From: Prolixibacteraceae bacterium
Lineage (GTDB): Bacteria > Bacteroidota > Bacteroidia > Bacteroidales > Prolixibacteraceae
Direction of reading: 5' to 3'
Length of the DNA stretch: 64,000 nt
NCBI GenBank assembly: GCA_019459525.1
Contig: JAIBEY010000060.1
Coordinates: forward strand, 62,001 to 126,000
Of this stretch, positions 18,028 through 27,020 are shown one piece after another. The notes below the pieces were generated by a model. The model did no database searches. It was not told the origin of the DNA and was given only the letters and a program-made list of their open reading frames with translations. Every line of letters begins with the position of its first letter. Positions within the stretch are counted from its first letter, which is position 1. Made by a program: the position numbers and the translations under genes.

Positions 18028-21000
18028 TTAGAATTTAATGTCAAGACCGAAAGTAAATGATTTCATCAAAGGATAGGAGTCATAGCAATCCTGCTCAGGA
18101 TCATGAAATTCTGTCATTGCAGATAATACAAATAGATTAGTCCCATTAAAAAATACCTGAGCCGAGGAAATATTAAGAGGCAAAATCCAGCTTTTTGGGA
18201 TAGCGTACCCAATATTGAGGTTTTTCAAGCGCAAATAGGCTCCGTTCCGAATCCAGAAAGACTGGTTTCCGGTTCCTGATTCGTACCAGCTTTTGCCAAT
18301 TACGCGAGGATATTTGGCATCGGGATTTTCGGGAGTCCAAACATCACCGGTCCAGATTGGATAGTAGGGCCTTACGGTGCCTCCATACTGGCGGATACCA
18401 CCCATTCCTTCGCTGTAACCACCAAGGTTACTGATCATCCGATCGTACAGGCCTACGCCCTGAAAGTGCATGTCCAATGTAATTCCTTTCCATGTCAGGC
18501 TTGTTCCAAACCCATAGTTAATCCGGGGCGAAGCATTATCTGATAAAACCTGGATATCGTTACCATCAATTTTACCATCGGGGCCCGGGGCATATCCATC
18601 GCCACGAACGTCTTCAAAATAAAGGCCTCCTAAATACGGGTCGCGGCCATATTGTTTGAAACCTTTAGCCAGCAGGGCATCCAATTGTTCCTGGGTACGA
18701 ATAATTCCCAATGTTTTTAGTCCGGTCAAACGGTTGAGCGATTTTCCAATGGCAGAAAATTCTTCCAGGTTTCCGCCTGCCGAATACAGCGCTGTCTGAT
18801 CCAATACATCCCACTGGTCTTTTGAATAACCGATATTCCCATAAACAGAATAATCCAACTGGCCACCAAAAGCTTTATCCCTCCACATGGCATTAAACTC
18901 AAGTCCCCGCCATGACCGTTCAGCATAATTTTCAGGAGCCAAATCTTGTCCATAGGTATCAGGAATGGTAACAATACGCGACCCCAAAATGTCTTTCTCC
19001 GTTTTATAGAAAGCATCAAACGAACCTGACAAACGGTTATTCAACACACCAAAATCGAACCCTACATTGTAGGTTGTTGAGGTTGCCCACGTCAGATACG
19101 GATTCGGGGTTGCTCCCGGAGTAATTCCAAGATTCAGGTTATCGCCCCAGATGTAGGAACTGCCCGACTGATATACGTTCATGTATGAAAATGGGGTAAT
19201 CTCATTATTATTTACATCCAAATCGTTCCCTGTTGTTCCATACGATGCCCTGATTTTCAAATTATCCAGCCATCCGGAAAAGTCTTCCATGAAAGATTCG
19301 TTACTAATGCGCCATGCCCCGGAAACAGAAGGAAAAAATCCCCATCTTTTTTCCTGTGGGAAAAGTGTATTTCCATCGTACCGGAAAGAAAATTCAGCAA
19401 TGTATTTTTGGGCATAACTGTAATTTAAACGGCCGATCCACGATAAACGGCCACCGGTAACCTCCGATGCATCGCCCCATCTCTTTTCGGCATCGGTTGA
19501 ATACACAAACATTTGATCATAGTTGGTCAAAGGGCTTTCTCCTTTTGCATAAATAAGCTCGCCACCGTTTGACTGTTGCTCCCAAACAGCAGTCGCGGCA
19601 ATATCGTGTTTACCAAACGAATTCGCATAGTTTAAGAACCAGTTTAGCTGTTCGCTCCACAATGAATTGATGTTGTAACTCAAAAATTCCTGATTCTGCG
19701 AGAATGTGAATGTGTTCATTTTATTTGGATCGGGCGCTGCCGGGATAAACCGATTATCATCGGCGTTGGCGGCCGCCCAAACATAATTGTGTTGATAGGT
19801 CAGATATTTTTTCCGCATGTAATCGTTGCCAATGTAGTTGCCAACAATTTTAGTCGTCAGACCCGGGACAAAGGCGCCCAAATCAATATCAAAAGAGAGA
19901 ATCGCGTTAACTTCCCGTTTTCGTGTTTTAATGTACCTATCGCCAATTACCTGATCGACCACATTCCAGGCCTGCCAGCTACCCATTGGAGTTTGCACCG
20001 GATAATCGGTTACATTATTTGCAGGCGTTCCATCAGCATTCAGATAAAACGGGTAGGTTTTCGGCCAGTTAAATGTACAACGGTAAAGGTCGCCAATGGT
20101 CTGCTCGTCGTCGTCAGAGAATGGCCAGTAAAATCGTTGTTGATTCTGTTGGTTAGCCGACAGATTAAAATTCATTTTTATCCGGTCGGTAATTTTGGCG
20201 GTCACGTTCGACCGTAAGTTAAACTTGTCGTTTTCAAGATTTTTATACGACCCAGTTTCACCAATATAGCTACCTAAGGCATAATAAGTTACTTTATCAT
20301 TCCCTCCTGAAACACTAATCGAATGCTTCTGGGTAGAAGGGGTTTGCCAGATGTAGTCGTTTACATTGTAATTTTTGTCCTTGAAGTAGGCAAACTCTTT
20401 GTCGCCGTTTGGGGTAGCCAGGCCCTGAAATTGAGCGACCCTGTTCTGGTAGATCAATTCGTCGGTTGCCGTAAACATATCCGAAAAAAGTTCTTGTATG
20501 GGTTCCATAAACGTGTATGACCCTTGATAGTTAAATACGGGTTTCTGTTCAGTTCCAGCTTTGGTGGTAACCAAAACAACACCATTTCCAGCCTGCGAAC
20601 CATAAATGGAAGCTGTAGCCGCATCTTTCAGAAAACTCAACTGGTCAATTTCGTTTACTTCGAGTGCATCGAAGGCACCCTTATCCCTGACAATACCATC
20701 AATTACGAATAAAGGTTCACCAAAACCACCGCGGATACGGATCTCGGAAGAGGCTCCCATTAATCCTGAATTCCCGGTTATATTAACACCCGGGGCACGT
20801 CCGGCAAGCGTATTCGACAAATTTGAAGTAGAAATTGTACTCAATTCGGAAGCGTTAACCGCAGTAATGGAACCGGTTAAATTGACTTTCTTTTGAGTTC
20901 CATACCCAACAGCCACAACTTCTTCAAGGCCAATAGTTTCGTCTTCAAGCGTGGCATTAATGGTGGTTTGGGTACCAACCGTTGTTTCTTTAATTTTCAT

Positions 21001-21564
21001 TCCAACAAATGAAAACTGCAAAGTTGCACGTTCGGGTACGCTGCTAATTGAATAGTTACCGTCAGAATCGGTGACAGTTCCTTGCGAAGTGCCCTTTATT
21101 AAAACAGAAACCCCGGGTAGTGGCGCCCCTGAAGTATCAGTAACTTTACCGGAAACCGACTTTTGCTGCTGATTAAGTCCGGTGACTGATTGTTTCCCGA
21201 TATGGGGAGTAATTATTATTAAATTATCAGGTAACACTTTGTACAAAACACCCTGATTCCGAAACAATTCATCCAGAATGGTTTCTACGTTTCTTTCGGT
21301 CACCTTCAAATCAATTTTTCGGGTAACATCAACTTGTTCACGCTGATAAAAGAATCGGAAATTACTTTTATCCTCAATTTCTTTCAGCACATCAAGAACC
21401 TGTTTGTTCTGGATATTAAAAGAAAATTTTGTTGTCTGCGAATAAACGGAGGCCGAAACCTGCATCAGACAACCCATCAAAATAATAAATGTAAGCTTCA
21501 TCTTTAGCACTAGCTTATGCCCCTTGCCCGGATACCGGGCGGAAACAATTTGTTTTTTTTTCAT
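18028..21564 (-). CDS. SusC-like TonB-dependent transporter with STN domain, unit 3
   Basis: 1178 aa, the largest SusC here. MKKK extension, signal core after Met22 (KLTFIILMGCLMQVSASVYS), STN domain about 45-120, carboxypeptidase-regulatory-like domain about 140-215, plug about 225-335 (LFVIDGIVRDKG, LSFLKDAATASIYGSQAGNG), barrel ending in LDIKF. Plug residues differ strongly from units 1, 2 and 4, so this is not a recent copy. Confidence 0.96.
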   Translation of the reverse strand: MKKKQIVSARYPGKGHKLVLKMKLTFIILMGCLMQVSASVYSQTTKFSFNIQNKQVLDVLKEIEDKSNFRFFYQREQVDVTRKIDLKVTERNVETILDELFRNQGVLYKVLPDNLIIITPHIGKQSVTGLNQQQKSVSGKVTDTSGAPLPGVSVLIKGTSQGTVTDSDGNYSISSVPERATLQFSFVGMKIKETTVGTQTTINATLEDETIGLEEVVAVGYGTQKKVNLTGSITAVNASELSTISTSNLSNTLAGRAPGVNITGNSGLMGASSEIRIRGGFGEPLFVIDGIVRDKGAFDALEVNEIDQLSFLKDAATASIYGSQAGNGVVLVTTKAGTEQKPVFNYQGSYTFMEPIQELFSDMFTATDELIYQNRVAQFQGLATPNGDKEFAYFKDKNYNVNDYIWQTPSTQKHSISVSGGNDKVTYYALGSYIGETGSYKNLENDKFNLRSNVTAKITDRIKMNFNLSANQQNQQRFYWPFSDDDEQTIGDLYRCTFNWPKTYPFYLNADGTPANNVTDYPVQTPMGSWQAWNVVDQVIGDRYIKTRKREVNAILSFDIDLGAFVPGLTTKIVGNYIGNDYMRKKYLTYQHNYVWAAANADDNRFIPAAPDPNKMNTFTFSQNQEFLSYNINSLWSEQLNWFLNYANSFGKHDIAATAVWEQQSNGGELIYAKGESPLTNYDQMFVYSTDAEKRWGDASEVTGGRLSWIGRLNYSYAQKYIAEFSFRYDGNTLFPQEKRWGFFPSVSGAWRISNESFMEDFSGWLDNLKIRASYGTTGNDLDVNNNEITPFSYMNVYQSGSSYIWGDNLNLGITPGATPNPYLTWATSTTYNVGFDFGVLNNRLSGSFDAFYKTEKDILGSRIVTIPDTYGQDLAPENYAERSWRGLEFNAMWRDKAFGGQLDYSVYGNIGYSKDQWDVLDQTALYSAGGNLEEFSAIGKSLNRLTGLKTLGIIRTQEQLDALLAKGFKQYGRDPYLGGLYFEDVRGDGYAPGPDGKIDGNDIQVLSDNASPRINYGFGTSLTWKGITLDMHFQGVGLYDRMISNLGGYSEGMGGIRQYGGTVRPYYPIWTGDVWTPENPDAKYPRVIGKSWYESGTGNQSFWIRNGAYLRLKNLNIGYAIPKSWILPLNISSAQVFFNGTNLFVLSAMTEFHDPEQDCYDSYPLMKSFTFGLDIKF

Positions 21565-21577
21565 ACATTTGACGTGT

Positions 21578-21661
21578 TTGATTAATAATTAATTTGGTGT
21601 GACAGCACCGTTTTATTAATTGCATTGAGCCGGCTAGATGTGACAGCATCTCCGGCTTTTT
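21578..21661 (+). ncRNA. Predicted antisense RNA over the susC3 leader (DonS-like)
   Basis: Seen on the plus strand: TACATTTG (21564-21571) across the susC3 start codon; a hairpin GGTG-TGACAG-CACC (21596-21609); a second hairpin with the same TGACAG loop (21628-21657: 6 bp, 2-nt bulge, 5 bp), ending in five T's (21657-21661). Inference: antisense RNA of about 85 nt. The repeated loop sequence is unexplained and could be a protein or RNA recognition site. Confidence 0.45.
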
Positions 21662-21698
21662 CATTTCGATTGGGTTTATTTCATAGAAATCCTCTCTT

Positions 21699-22691
21699 CT
21701 ATTTCTTTTGAATAACTATTTTTTGATCAACTATCTGATACTGAATAGGCAATGTATGTTTTAGTATTTCCAGGACTTCCAGTATCGTTTCATCTTTTAT
21801 TGTTCCGTCATAGTGATACCCCAGAATGCTTTGATCGGCAATTTCGATCTCGATACCATATTTTCGCTCAAGCAAAATGGTCAGGTCTTTCAAGCTCATG
21901 TTAACAAAAACCAATTTATTATTCTTCCACGATGAGTACCATTTCGTATTAACCTCATGAATCTGAATCTTATTTAACTCTTTGTTATAAGTCAACTGCT
22001 CTCCGGGTTTTAATACAATTTCATCAGCCAGCTTCAGGTTTTCCGACGATTTTACTGCGATACGCCCTTCCTCCAGCGTGGTCGTCACCTCAGCTTCTTC
22101 AGGATATGCTTTTATATTAAAAGAAGTACCAATAACCTGGACATCATAAAACGAAGTGTGAACCAGAAATGGTTTTTCCTTCATCTTTGCCACTTCAAAC
22201 CAAGCTTCCCCGGTCAGAAAAATCTCCCGCATGTGGTCGTTACCGTCAACGGTATATTTTATTTCCGATCCTGAATTCAAAAAAATGTGAGTGCCATCGG
22301 GTAAAAGCATTTCGGAAACAGATCCTTTGGGCGCCACCGAAGTGTAATAAACCGGAGATGATTCCTTTTTGACTGAACTGAGGTAATAACCCAGGAATAA
22401 ACCGATAATCAAAATGGCAGCCCATTGCCCAAACCGAACTGAAATTTGCCTGGTAGGATAATAACTTTTTACATCGATTTTTCTTTTGCTCCATAGTTTC
22501 TCAAATATGGCATCAAAAAACTGTTTGTTTTTTAATGGATTATCGGTTCGGTTTAAATCCTCAAGCAGATTCTCCTTCAATTTAAATTCGACATTTGATT
22601 GGTGGAACAATGACAAGAACTCCTGCCTTTGCTCGTTGGTCGGGTGATTTGATTTTGCGTCCTGAAGAAAGTCTTGAATGGGCCTGTCCAT
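21699..22691 (-). CDS. FecR-family anti-sigma factor, unit 3
   Basis: 330 aa. Cytoplasmic N-terminus (1-85), transmembrane helix about 90-106 (WAAILIIGLFLGYYLS), FecR domain about 122-225 (LLPDGTHIFLNSGSEIKY, VIGTSFNIKAYP), DUF4974-like C-terminus (MSLKDLTILLERKYGIEIEI). Lies 233 bp after the sigma stop and 134 bp before susC3. Confidence 0.95.
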   Translation of the reverse strand: MDRPIQDFLQDAKSNHPTNEQRQEFLSLFHQSNVEFKLKENLLEDLNRTDNPLKNKQFFDAIFEKLWSKRKIDVKSYYPTRQISVRFGQWAAILIIGLFLGYYLSSVKKESSPVYYTSVAPKGSVSEMLLPDGTHIFLNSGSEIKYTVDGNDHMREIFLTGEAWFEVAKMKEKPFLVHTSFYDVQVIGTSFNIKAYPEEAEVTTTLEEGRIAVKSSENLKLADEIVLKPGEQLTYNKELNKIQIHEVNTKWYSSWKNNKLVFVNMSLKDLTILLERKYGIEIEIADQSILGYHYDGTIKDETILEVLEILKHTLPIQYQIVDQKIVIQKK

Positions 22692-22924
22692 TTTTAATAT
22701 AAATTTAATCGTAATACGAATAGCTATTTCAAAATACTCATCCTGTTTTTAATTTTTATTGCACACCCCCATCTTTTTAACACAACAATCAACCAAAAGA
22801 TACACCACACAAATAAACACCCCTAAAAAATCAAACATCTAAGTCTGAAAATAACATGATATAACCAGCTTATGGGTCAAGAGGAGGTGCAACAATTTTT
22901 ATATTCCTGAAAAATACGTCCGGA

Positions 22925-23515
22925 TTAGTTGCAATGAAGGAAGAAGAACAATAACGCAGGGATGGAGCCCCTGTTAATTTTGTCTTTTAAAAAGGAAACC
23001 GCTCGGTAAAGTTGATTTTCAACGGTTCGGCGTGACAGATTAAGTTTTTGGGCAATTTCTTCGTTCGACAACCCATCTTCTTTGCTCAGCCTAAAAATAC
23101 GCTGGCGCTGTTCGGGCATTGTTGCTATGAGTTGCTGTAAGTTGCTGAACATATCGTTATAAATAACTTCATGCCAGGTATTATTACCAATCGATGGATT
23201 ATTTCTGCCCGAATAATCCAGGTAAGCCTGTTCAATATTCTTGCGGCGTATAAAATCGTAAATCAGATTAATACAAATTTTAAACAGAAACGATTTTAAA
23301 TTCTTCGAACTATCGAGACTTTCCCTGACTTCCCATAGTTTTAAAAAAACATCCTGTAGTAATTCTTCAGCGTCTGATTCATTCTTCAGATAGGACAAAG
23401 CGAAAGCGTGGATCTTTGGGCCAAATTCATCAAACAACAAATGGAAAGCTTCTTTAGACCCTTCCTTTATTTGTTCAACAACCTGTTTATCCTGATCTTT
23501 TAGTGCATTGCCCAT
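22925..23515 (-). CDS. ECF RNA polymerase sigma-70 factor, unit 3
   Basis: 196 aa from ATG at 23515 (MGNALKDQDK). Region 2 (DAEELLQDVFLKLWEVRE) and region 4 (KEDGLSNEEIAQKLNLSRRTVENQLYRAVSFLK) are complete. An ATG at 23536 would add 7 residues but sits next to a -7 box (23538-23545), so it would lie at or before the transcript start. Confidence 0.93.
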   Translation of the reverse strand: MGNALKDQDKQVVEQIKEGSKEAFHLLFDEFGPKIHAFALSYLKNESDAEELLQDVFLKLWEVRESLDSSKNLKSFLFKICINLIYDFIRRKNIEQAYLDYSGRNNPSIGNNTWHEVIYNDMFSNLQQLIATMPEQRQRIFRLSKEDGLSNEEIAQKLNLSRRTVENQLYRAVSFLKDKINRGSIPALLFFFLHCN

Positions 23516-23537
23516 AAGTGAACCATGATGGTTCACG

Positions 23538-23545
23538 CAAAGATA
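23538..23545 (-). promoter_or_regulatory. -7 box (TATCTTTG) of ECF sigma gene, unit 3
   Basis: Perfect TAnnTTTG on the minus strand, 22 nt before the ATG at 23515. A 7-bp hairpin (TGAACCA-TGA-TGGTTCA, 23519-23535) lies at the predicted 5' end of the transcript. No exact -33 was found. Confidence 0.45.
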
Positions 23546-23796
23546 GATTTATATAGGAAACAGCATTGTTATCCCCTTCATTTTTATCAAAAGGATAACT
23601 TATAACGTATGATATCCCAGTCAAATTCAATCCATTCGTCGCAGCTCTTGCCTTTTCCATGCCGCATCGCCATTCTACCCACGAAATGACCTGATCCCGT
23701 GACCTGCTCCTGATTGTGCAAACAGAACTCTGATGCACTCATAGAATGGCGATGATTACCCGTGTACCTTTCCAAATTCAACTCAGCCTTTCAGGT
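23546..23796. other. Gene-free stretch with a 13-bp inverted repeat
   Basis: No convincing gene. A perfect inverted repeat CATCGCCATTCTA (23665-23677) / complement (23742-23754) encloses 64 nt. A 64-codon minus-strand frame (23587-23781) crosses it, but resembles no family I know. It may be a structured 3' end of the GntP transcript, a non-coding RNA, or the remnant of a small mobile element. Confidence 0.35.
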
Positions 23797-25218
23797 CTAA
23801 ATAAACAAACTCATTGCCAATACCGTGATTATGCCTACGACACCAACCAATGATTCCATAACCGTCCAGGTTTGAAAAGTTTGCTTCACGCTTAGCCCGA
23901 AATACTCTTTAAACATCCAGAACCCTGAATCGTTGAAATGCGACCACATCACACTTCCGGCACCGGTAGCCAACACCATCAGTTCAGGCGAAGTGCCTGT
24001 TTGTTGGGCAATGGGAAGCATAATGGGAGCTGTAGTTAATGTTGAAACTGTAGCTGAACCTACTGCAAGCCTGAAAACAGAGGCTATAATAAAAGCCATC
24101 AATAACGGATTCATCTGAATGGAATCGGAGATGGAACGAATGTATTCAATCACATAGCTGTCCTTCAGAACCTGCGAAAAAGCACCTCCACCGGCAATAA
24201 TCAGCACGATCATAGAAATGGCACCAATAGATTTGGCAGAACTGTTCATTACATCATCCATGCTTCTTCCTTTGCGCAAGCCCAGTGTAAAAACAGCGAC
24301 AATCACAGCCATAAAAAGGGCAATATTGGCATCGCTCATAAACTTGAAGAACGTAAGTACTCCTGAATACAGATTTGCCGTTTCAGGGCTAAAACCTTTT
24401 TCAGTAAAAATATACTGGTAAAAACCGGTGATGTTTTCAATGCCAAGCCTGGTAAGTTCGGCCTTTGCCGGTGGCGGACCAAATAACAGATCCGCCAAAG
24501 CACCCAAAAGCATCAGGATGATTGGAGTCACTGCACAAAGAATGCTGATTCCTAGTCCGGGAAGCTCTCCTTTTTCGAACTGGCGCTCCGTAAAAAGCTC
24601 CTTGGGTGGACTGACATCAATCTTTTTAGTGAATCGTGACAACCAAACACCGCCAATTAAACAAGCCGGAATCATTGGAATCAGTCCATACAGCAGCACT
24701 TTGTTAACATCAGCTTCGTAAATAAACGAAACGTAAGTAGGTGCCGGGTGCGGCGGCAAAAAACAATGTGCCACCGATAAGGCCGAACACAAAGGCAAAG
24801 CCAGCCAGATTGTTGGTAATTTTGTGGTAGTGGCAAAAGTGAAAATCAAAGGGATCAGTACCAAAAAACTGGCGTTATACATCATTGGTAAACCAACCAA
24901 AAATCCAGTTATCAGCAAAGCATACTGAATATTTTTCAACCCCATAAATTCAGTCATCCGGTAAGTGATGGTATGGGCTGCACCGCTTTCCTCCAGAATT
25001 TTCCCGAGCATGGCGCCAAATGCCAGAATCAGTACAATTTTACCCATGGTATCACCAATTCCTTTCAGAATGGAATCCAGAATATCCATGAGGTTCATGC
25101 TGCTGAACAGCCCCACTGCAAAAGAAGTAATAAGCAGCGCCAAAAAGGCATTAATCTTAAATTTGCTAATAAGGAGGAGAAGAATCAGGATTCCGATTCC
25201 GACAATGAGTAGCGGCAT
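23797..25218 (-). CDS. GntP-family gluconate/sugar-acid:proton symporter
   Basis: Inner-membrane permease for gluconate or a related sugar acid. 473 aa from ATG at 25218 (MPLLIVGIGILILLLLISKF); an upstream in-frame start would add 23 polar residues. Hydrophobic throughout with 12-14 predicted helices and GntP signatures (AFGAMLGKILEESGAAHTI, FLPPHPAP, VMWSHFNDSGFW). It follows susD4 by 215 bp, with a terminator between; a near-consensus -7 (TATCTTTA, 25243-25250) suggests its own promoter. The link to unit 4 implies that a sugar-acid-containing ligand is possible (inference). Confidence 0.9.
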   Translation of the reverse strand: MPLLIVGIGILILLLLISKFKINAFLALLITSFAVGLFSSMNLMDILDSILKGIGDTMGKIVLILAFGAMLGKILEESGAAHTITYRMTEFMGLKNIQYALLITGFLVGLPMMYNASFLVLIPLIFTFATTTKLPTIWLALPLCSALSVAHCFLPPHPAPTYVSFIYEADVNKVLLYGLIPMIPACLIGGVWLSRFTKKIDVSPPKELFTERQFEKGELPGLGISILCAVTPIILMLLGALADLLFGPPPAKAELTRLGIENITGFYQYIFTEKGFSPETANLYSGVLTFFKFMSDANIALFMAVIVAVFTLGLRKGRSMDDVMNSSAKSIGAISMIVLIIAGGGAFSQVLKDSYVIEYIRSISDSIQMNPLLMAFIIASVFRLAVGSATVSTLTTAPIMLPIAQQTGTSPELMVLATGAGSVMWSHFNDSGFWMFKEYFGLSVKQTFQTWTVMESLVGVVGIITVLAMSLFI

Positions 25219-25357
25219 GATCGTAGGTTTAATTCGTTTGCCTAAAGATAGAAATTTGCAGAAAAGATGCAATCGTACGATCAGCATTAAAGCAATGATG
25301 ACAAGACCCCAAATCTTGGATCTATTTTATTCTGCCCCACACTTCAGGCTTTGTTAT

Positions 25358-25412
25358 AAAAAAAGTGTGGGTTGTTAAGGATCATTATTCAATTCTCCAA
25401 ATCAACCCACAC
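25358..25412 (-). terminator. Intrinsic terminator between susD4 and gntP-like gene, with a third complementary arm
   Basis: On the minus strand GTGTGGGTTG pairs perfectly with CAACCCACAC (plus 25403-25412 with 25365-25374), followed by T7. A further arm at 25336-25344 (CCCACACTT on plus) can also pair with 25363-25371 (9 bp), so two exclusive hairpins are possible in any read-through transcript. Confidence 0.72.
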
Positions 25413-25433
25413 CTGTAAAAAAATAACCTCTAT

Positions 25434-26960
25434 CTATTTTAACAACCACATCAGTTTATTGATTTCATCGTATCCTTCGTACTGACGATTCAATGCCTCT
25501 GTTAAGTTTTCGCGATTGTAGTTGGTTTCCGAACCCGGATACAAATAGCGCATCGGAATTCCGTTTTTGTTGTTCTCGTTCAGGCTTGTTGCCGGATTGA
25601 TGGGGAAAACCGGATATGTGTTTCTTCTATATTCAAAATAACTCGACTCGGCATCCTGCATGAAATTTAGAATATACCGCTGCATCCAGATTTGCTTCAA
25701 CTGTTCGTCCTGAGTTGCTTTAAATGCTGCTTCGCCAGTAAAATAGCCATTGATGTAGGCCTGATCAATTGCTTTCCCGTGGGCATAACTGGCTTTGGTT
25801 GCCATTATATCAGCCAAAGCTGATTTAACGCCATCTTCATAATAGGTTTGGGCTGTTCCGGTAACTATCCATCCCCTCACTCTTGCTTCGGCAATTATAA
25901 ATTGTTGTTCACCATAAGTCAGCATCATTCGGGGTTCACAGGCATCTTCAGTAACATATCGTTTATTCAGCAACGAGTATTTATTGGCATTGTAATCAGC
26001 ATTCATCGTTGAATAATCCATCGAAACATCAACACCAACGTATGCTTCCATATCTGATGGTGTTTTACCTGCGGCAATCTGTGCACCAGCAGGTTCTGCA
26101 TAATAATATAAACGATAGTCGTTCAGGCTTTTTAAATTATCCATGAGTAACGAGCTGATTACAGTCTTGGTTGTAAACATGTCGTTGGTGCTGTTCAACG
26201 GATGTTTATTCAGGGTTGAATAATTGAGCCCTAAAAAACCGGTTGATTTTTCCATTAAATTACCGGCAGTTACAATTTCAGCAAACCGGGTTTTAACATT
26301 TAACGATGCAACACCCTCTTTTTTGCTTAAAGTCATCAGCACTTTTAGAGCAAATGCGTTGGTCGCTTTTCTCCATTTTGCAGGATCGCCATTGTAAGGT
26401 GTTGGATCACCGGTGAATGTAATGCCCTTTGCAAAATAGGCATCAGCAGCTTTCAGCTCATCCAGTATGCCTTTGAAAATTTCCTCCTGAGTATCGTATT
26501 TCGGACGATAAAGTCCCTCAAGTCCCTTGTTTGCTTCGCTGTATGGAATATCGCCCATAGCCATAGTCAGTTTAAAAAAGGTATAGGCTTTTGCAAAACT
26601 GGCCACTCCTTTATAAGAATCTTCCATTACATTACCCTGTGCATATTCCAGCATTTTATCGATGTTGGGTAAGATAGTCAGTGCCCCAAAATCGCCACTT
26701 CCAATTTTATTATACTGGGCATCATTTTGAGCCATGATGGCGTAGCCCACATATTTGGGTAATGCATTCCCGGAAATGTAAGCCATAGCATCGCTGCCAT
26801 ATTTAAACATGCGTAATACAATATTTGTACATTCCATTGATGGGCTCACCTGGGTAGTTGTATCCGGGTCGGTGTTTATTTCATCAAATTTGTCGCAACC
26901 GGCAAGCAAAGAAAAGATGAGGATAAACGCCACACTGATATATTTATTTATTTTTTTCAT
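25434..26960 (-). CDS. SusD-like outer-membrane lipoprotein (SusD-like_2 type), unit 4
   Basis: 508 aa. Lipoprotein signal MKKINKYISVAFILIFSLLAGC, then DEINTDPD, the hallmark of the second SusD/RagB nutrient-binding subfamily rather than the classical SusD of units 1-3. The C-terminal MRYLYPGSETNYN also fits. It pairs with the divergent SusC4 upstream (60-bp gap). Confidence 0.94.
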   Translation of the reverse strand: MKKINKYISVAFILIFSLLAGCDKFDEINTDPDTTTQVSPSMECTNIVLRMFKYGSDAMAYISGNALPKYVGYAIMAQNDAQYNKIGSGDFGALTILPNIDKMLEYAQGNVMEDSYKGVASFAKAYTFFKLTMAMGDIPYSEANKGLEGLYRPKYDTQEEIFKGILDELKAADAYFAKGITFTGDPTPYNGDPAKWRKATNAFALKVLMTLSKKEGVASLNVKTRFAEIVTAGNLMEKSTGFLGLNYSTLNKHPLNSTNDMFTTKTVISSLLMDNLKSLNDYRLYYYAEPAGAQIAAGKTPSDMEAYVGVDVSMDYSTMNADYNANKYSLLNKRYVTEDACEPRMMLTYGEQQFIIAEARVRGWIVTGTAQTYYEDGVKSALADIMATKASYAHGKAIDQAYINGYFTGEAAFKATQDEQLKQIWMQRYILNFMQDAESSYFEYRRNTYPVFPINPATSLNENNKNGIPMRYLYPGSETNYNRENLTEALNRQYEGYDEINKLMWLLK

Positions 26961-27020
26961 CTGTCTATAATTTGTTTTTTAATTTTTGCTTAACTCAAAC
27001 GAACTTCTTCTTCAGGTTTT

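Noticed and set aside
23587-23781. 64-codon minus-strand frame between sigma3 and the GntP-type gene
   Set aside because: No recognisable domain, no promoter box, and it crosses a 13-bp inverted repeat; reported only as a structured gap.
24965-25378. 137-codon plus-strand frame opposite the GntP-type gene
   Set aside because: Mirror of membrane-helix codons; composition is Ile/Arg/Ser-rich without a fold, and it runs through a terminator.
25336-25412. Classical attenuator or riboswitch before the GntP-type gene
   Set aside because: The competing arm is downstream of the terminator T-run, so it cannot act as an antiterminator in the usual way, and no known riboswitch motif is visible.
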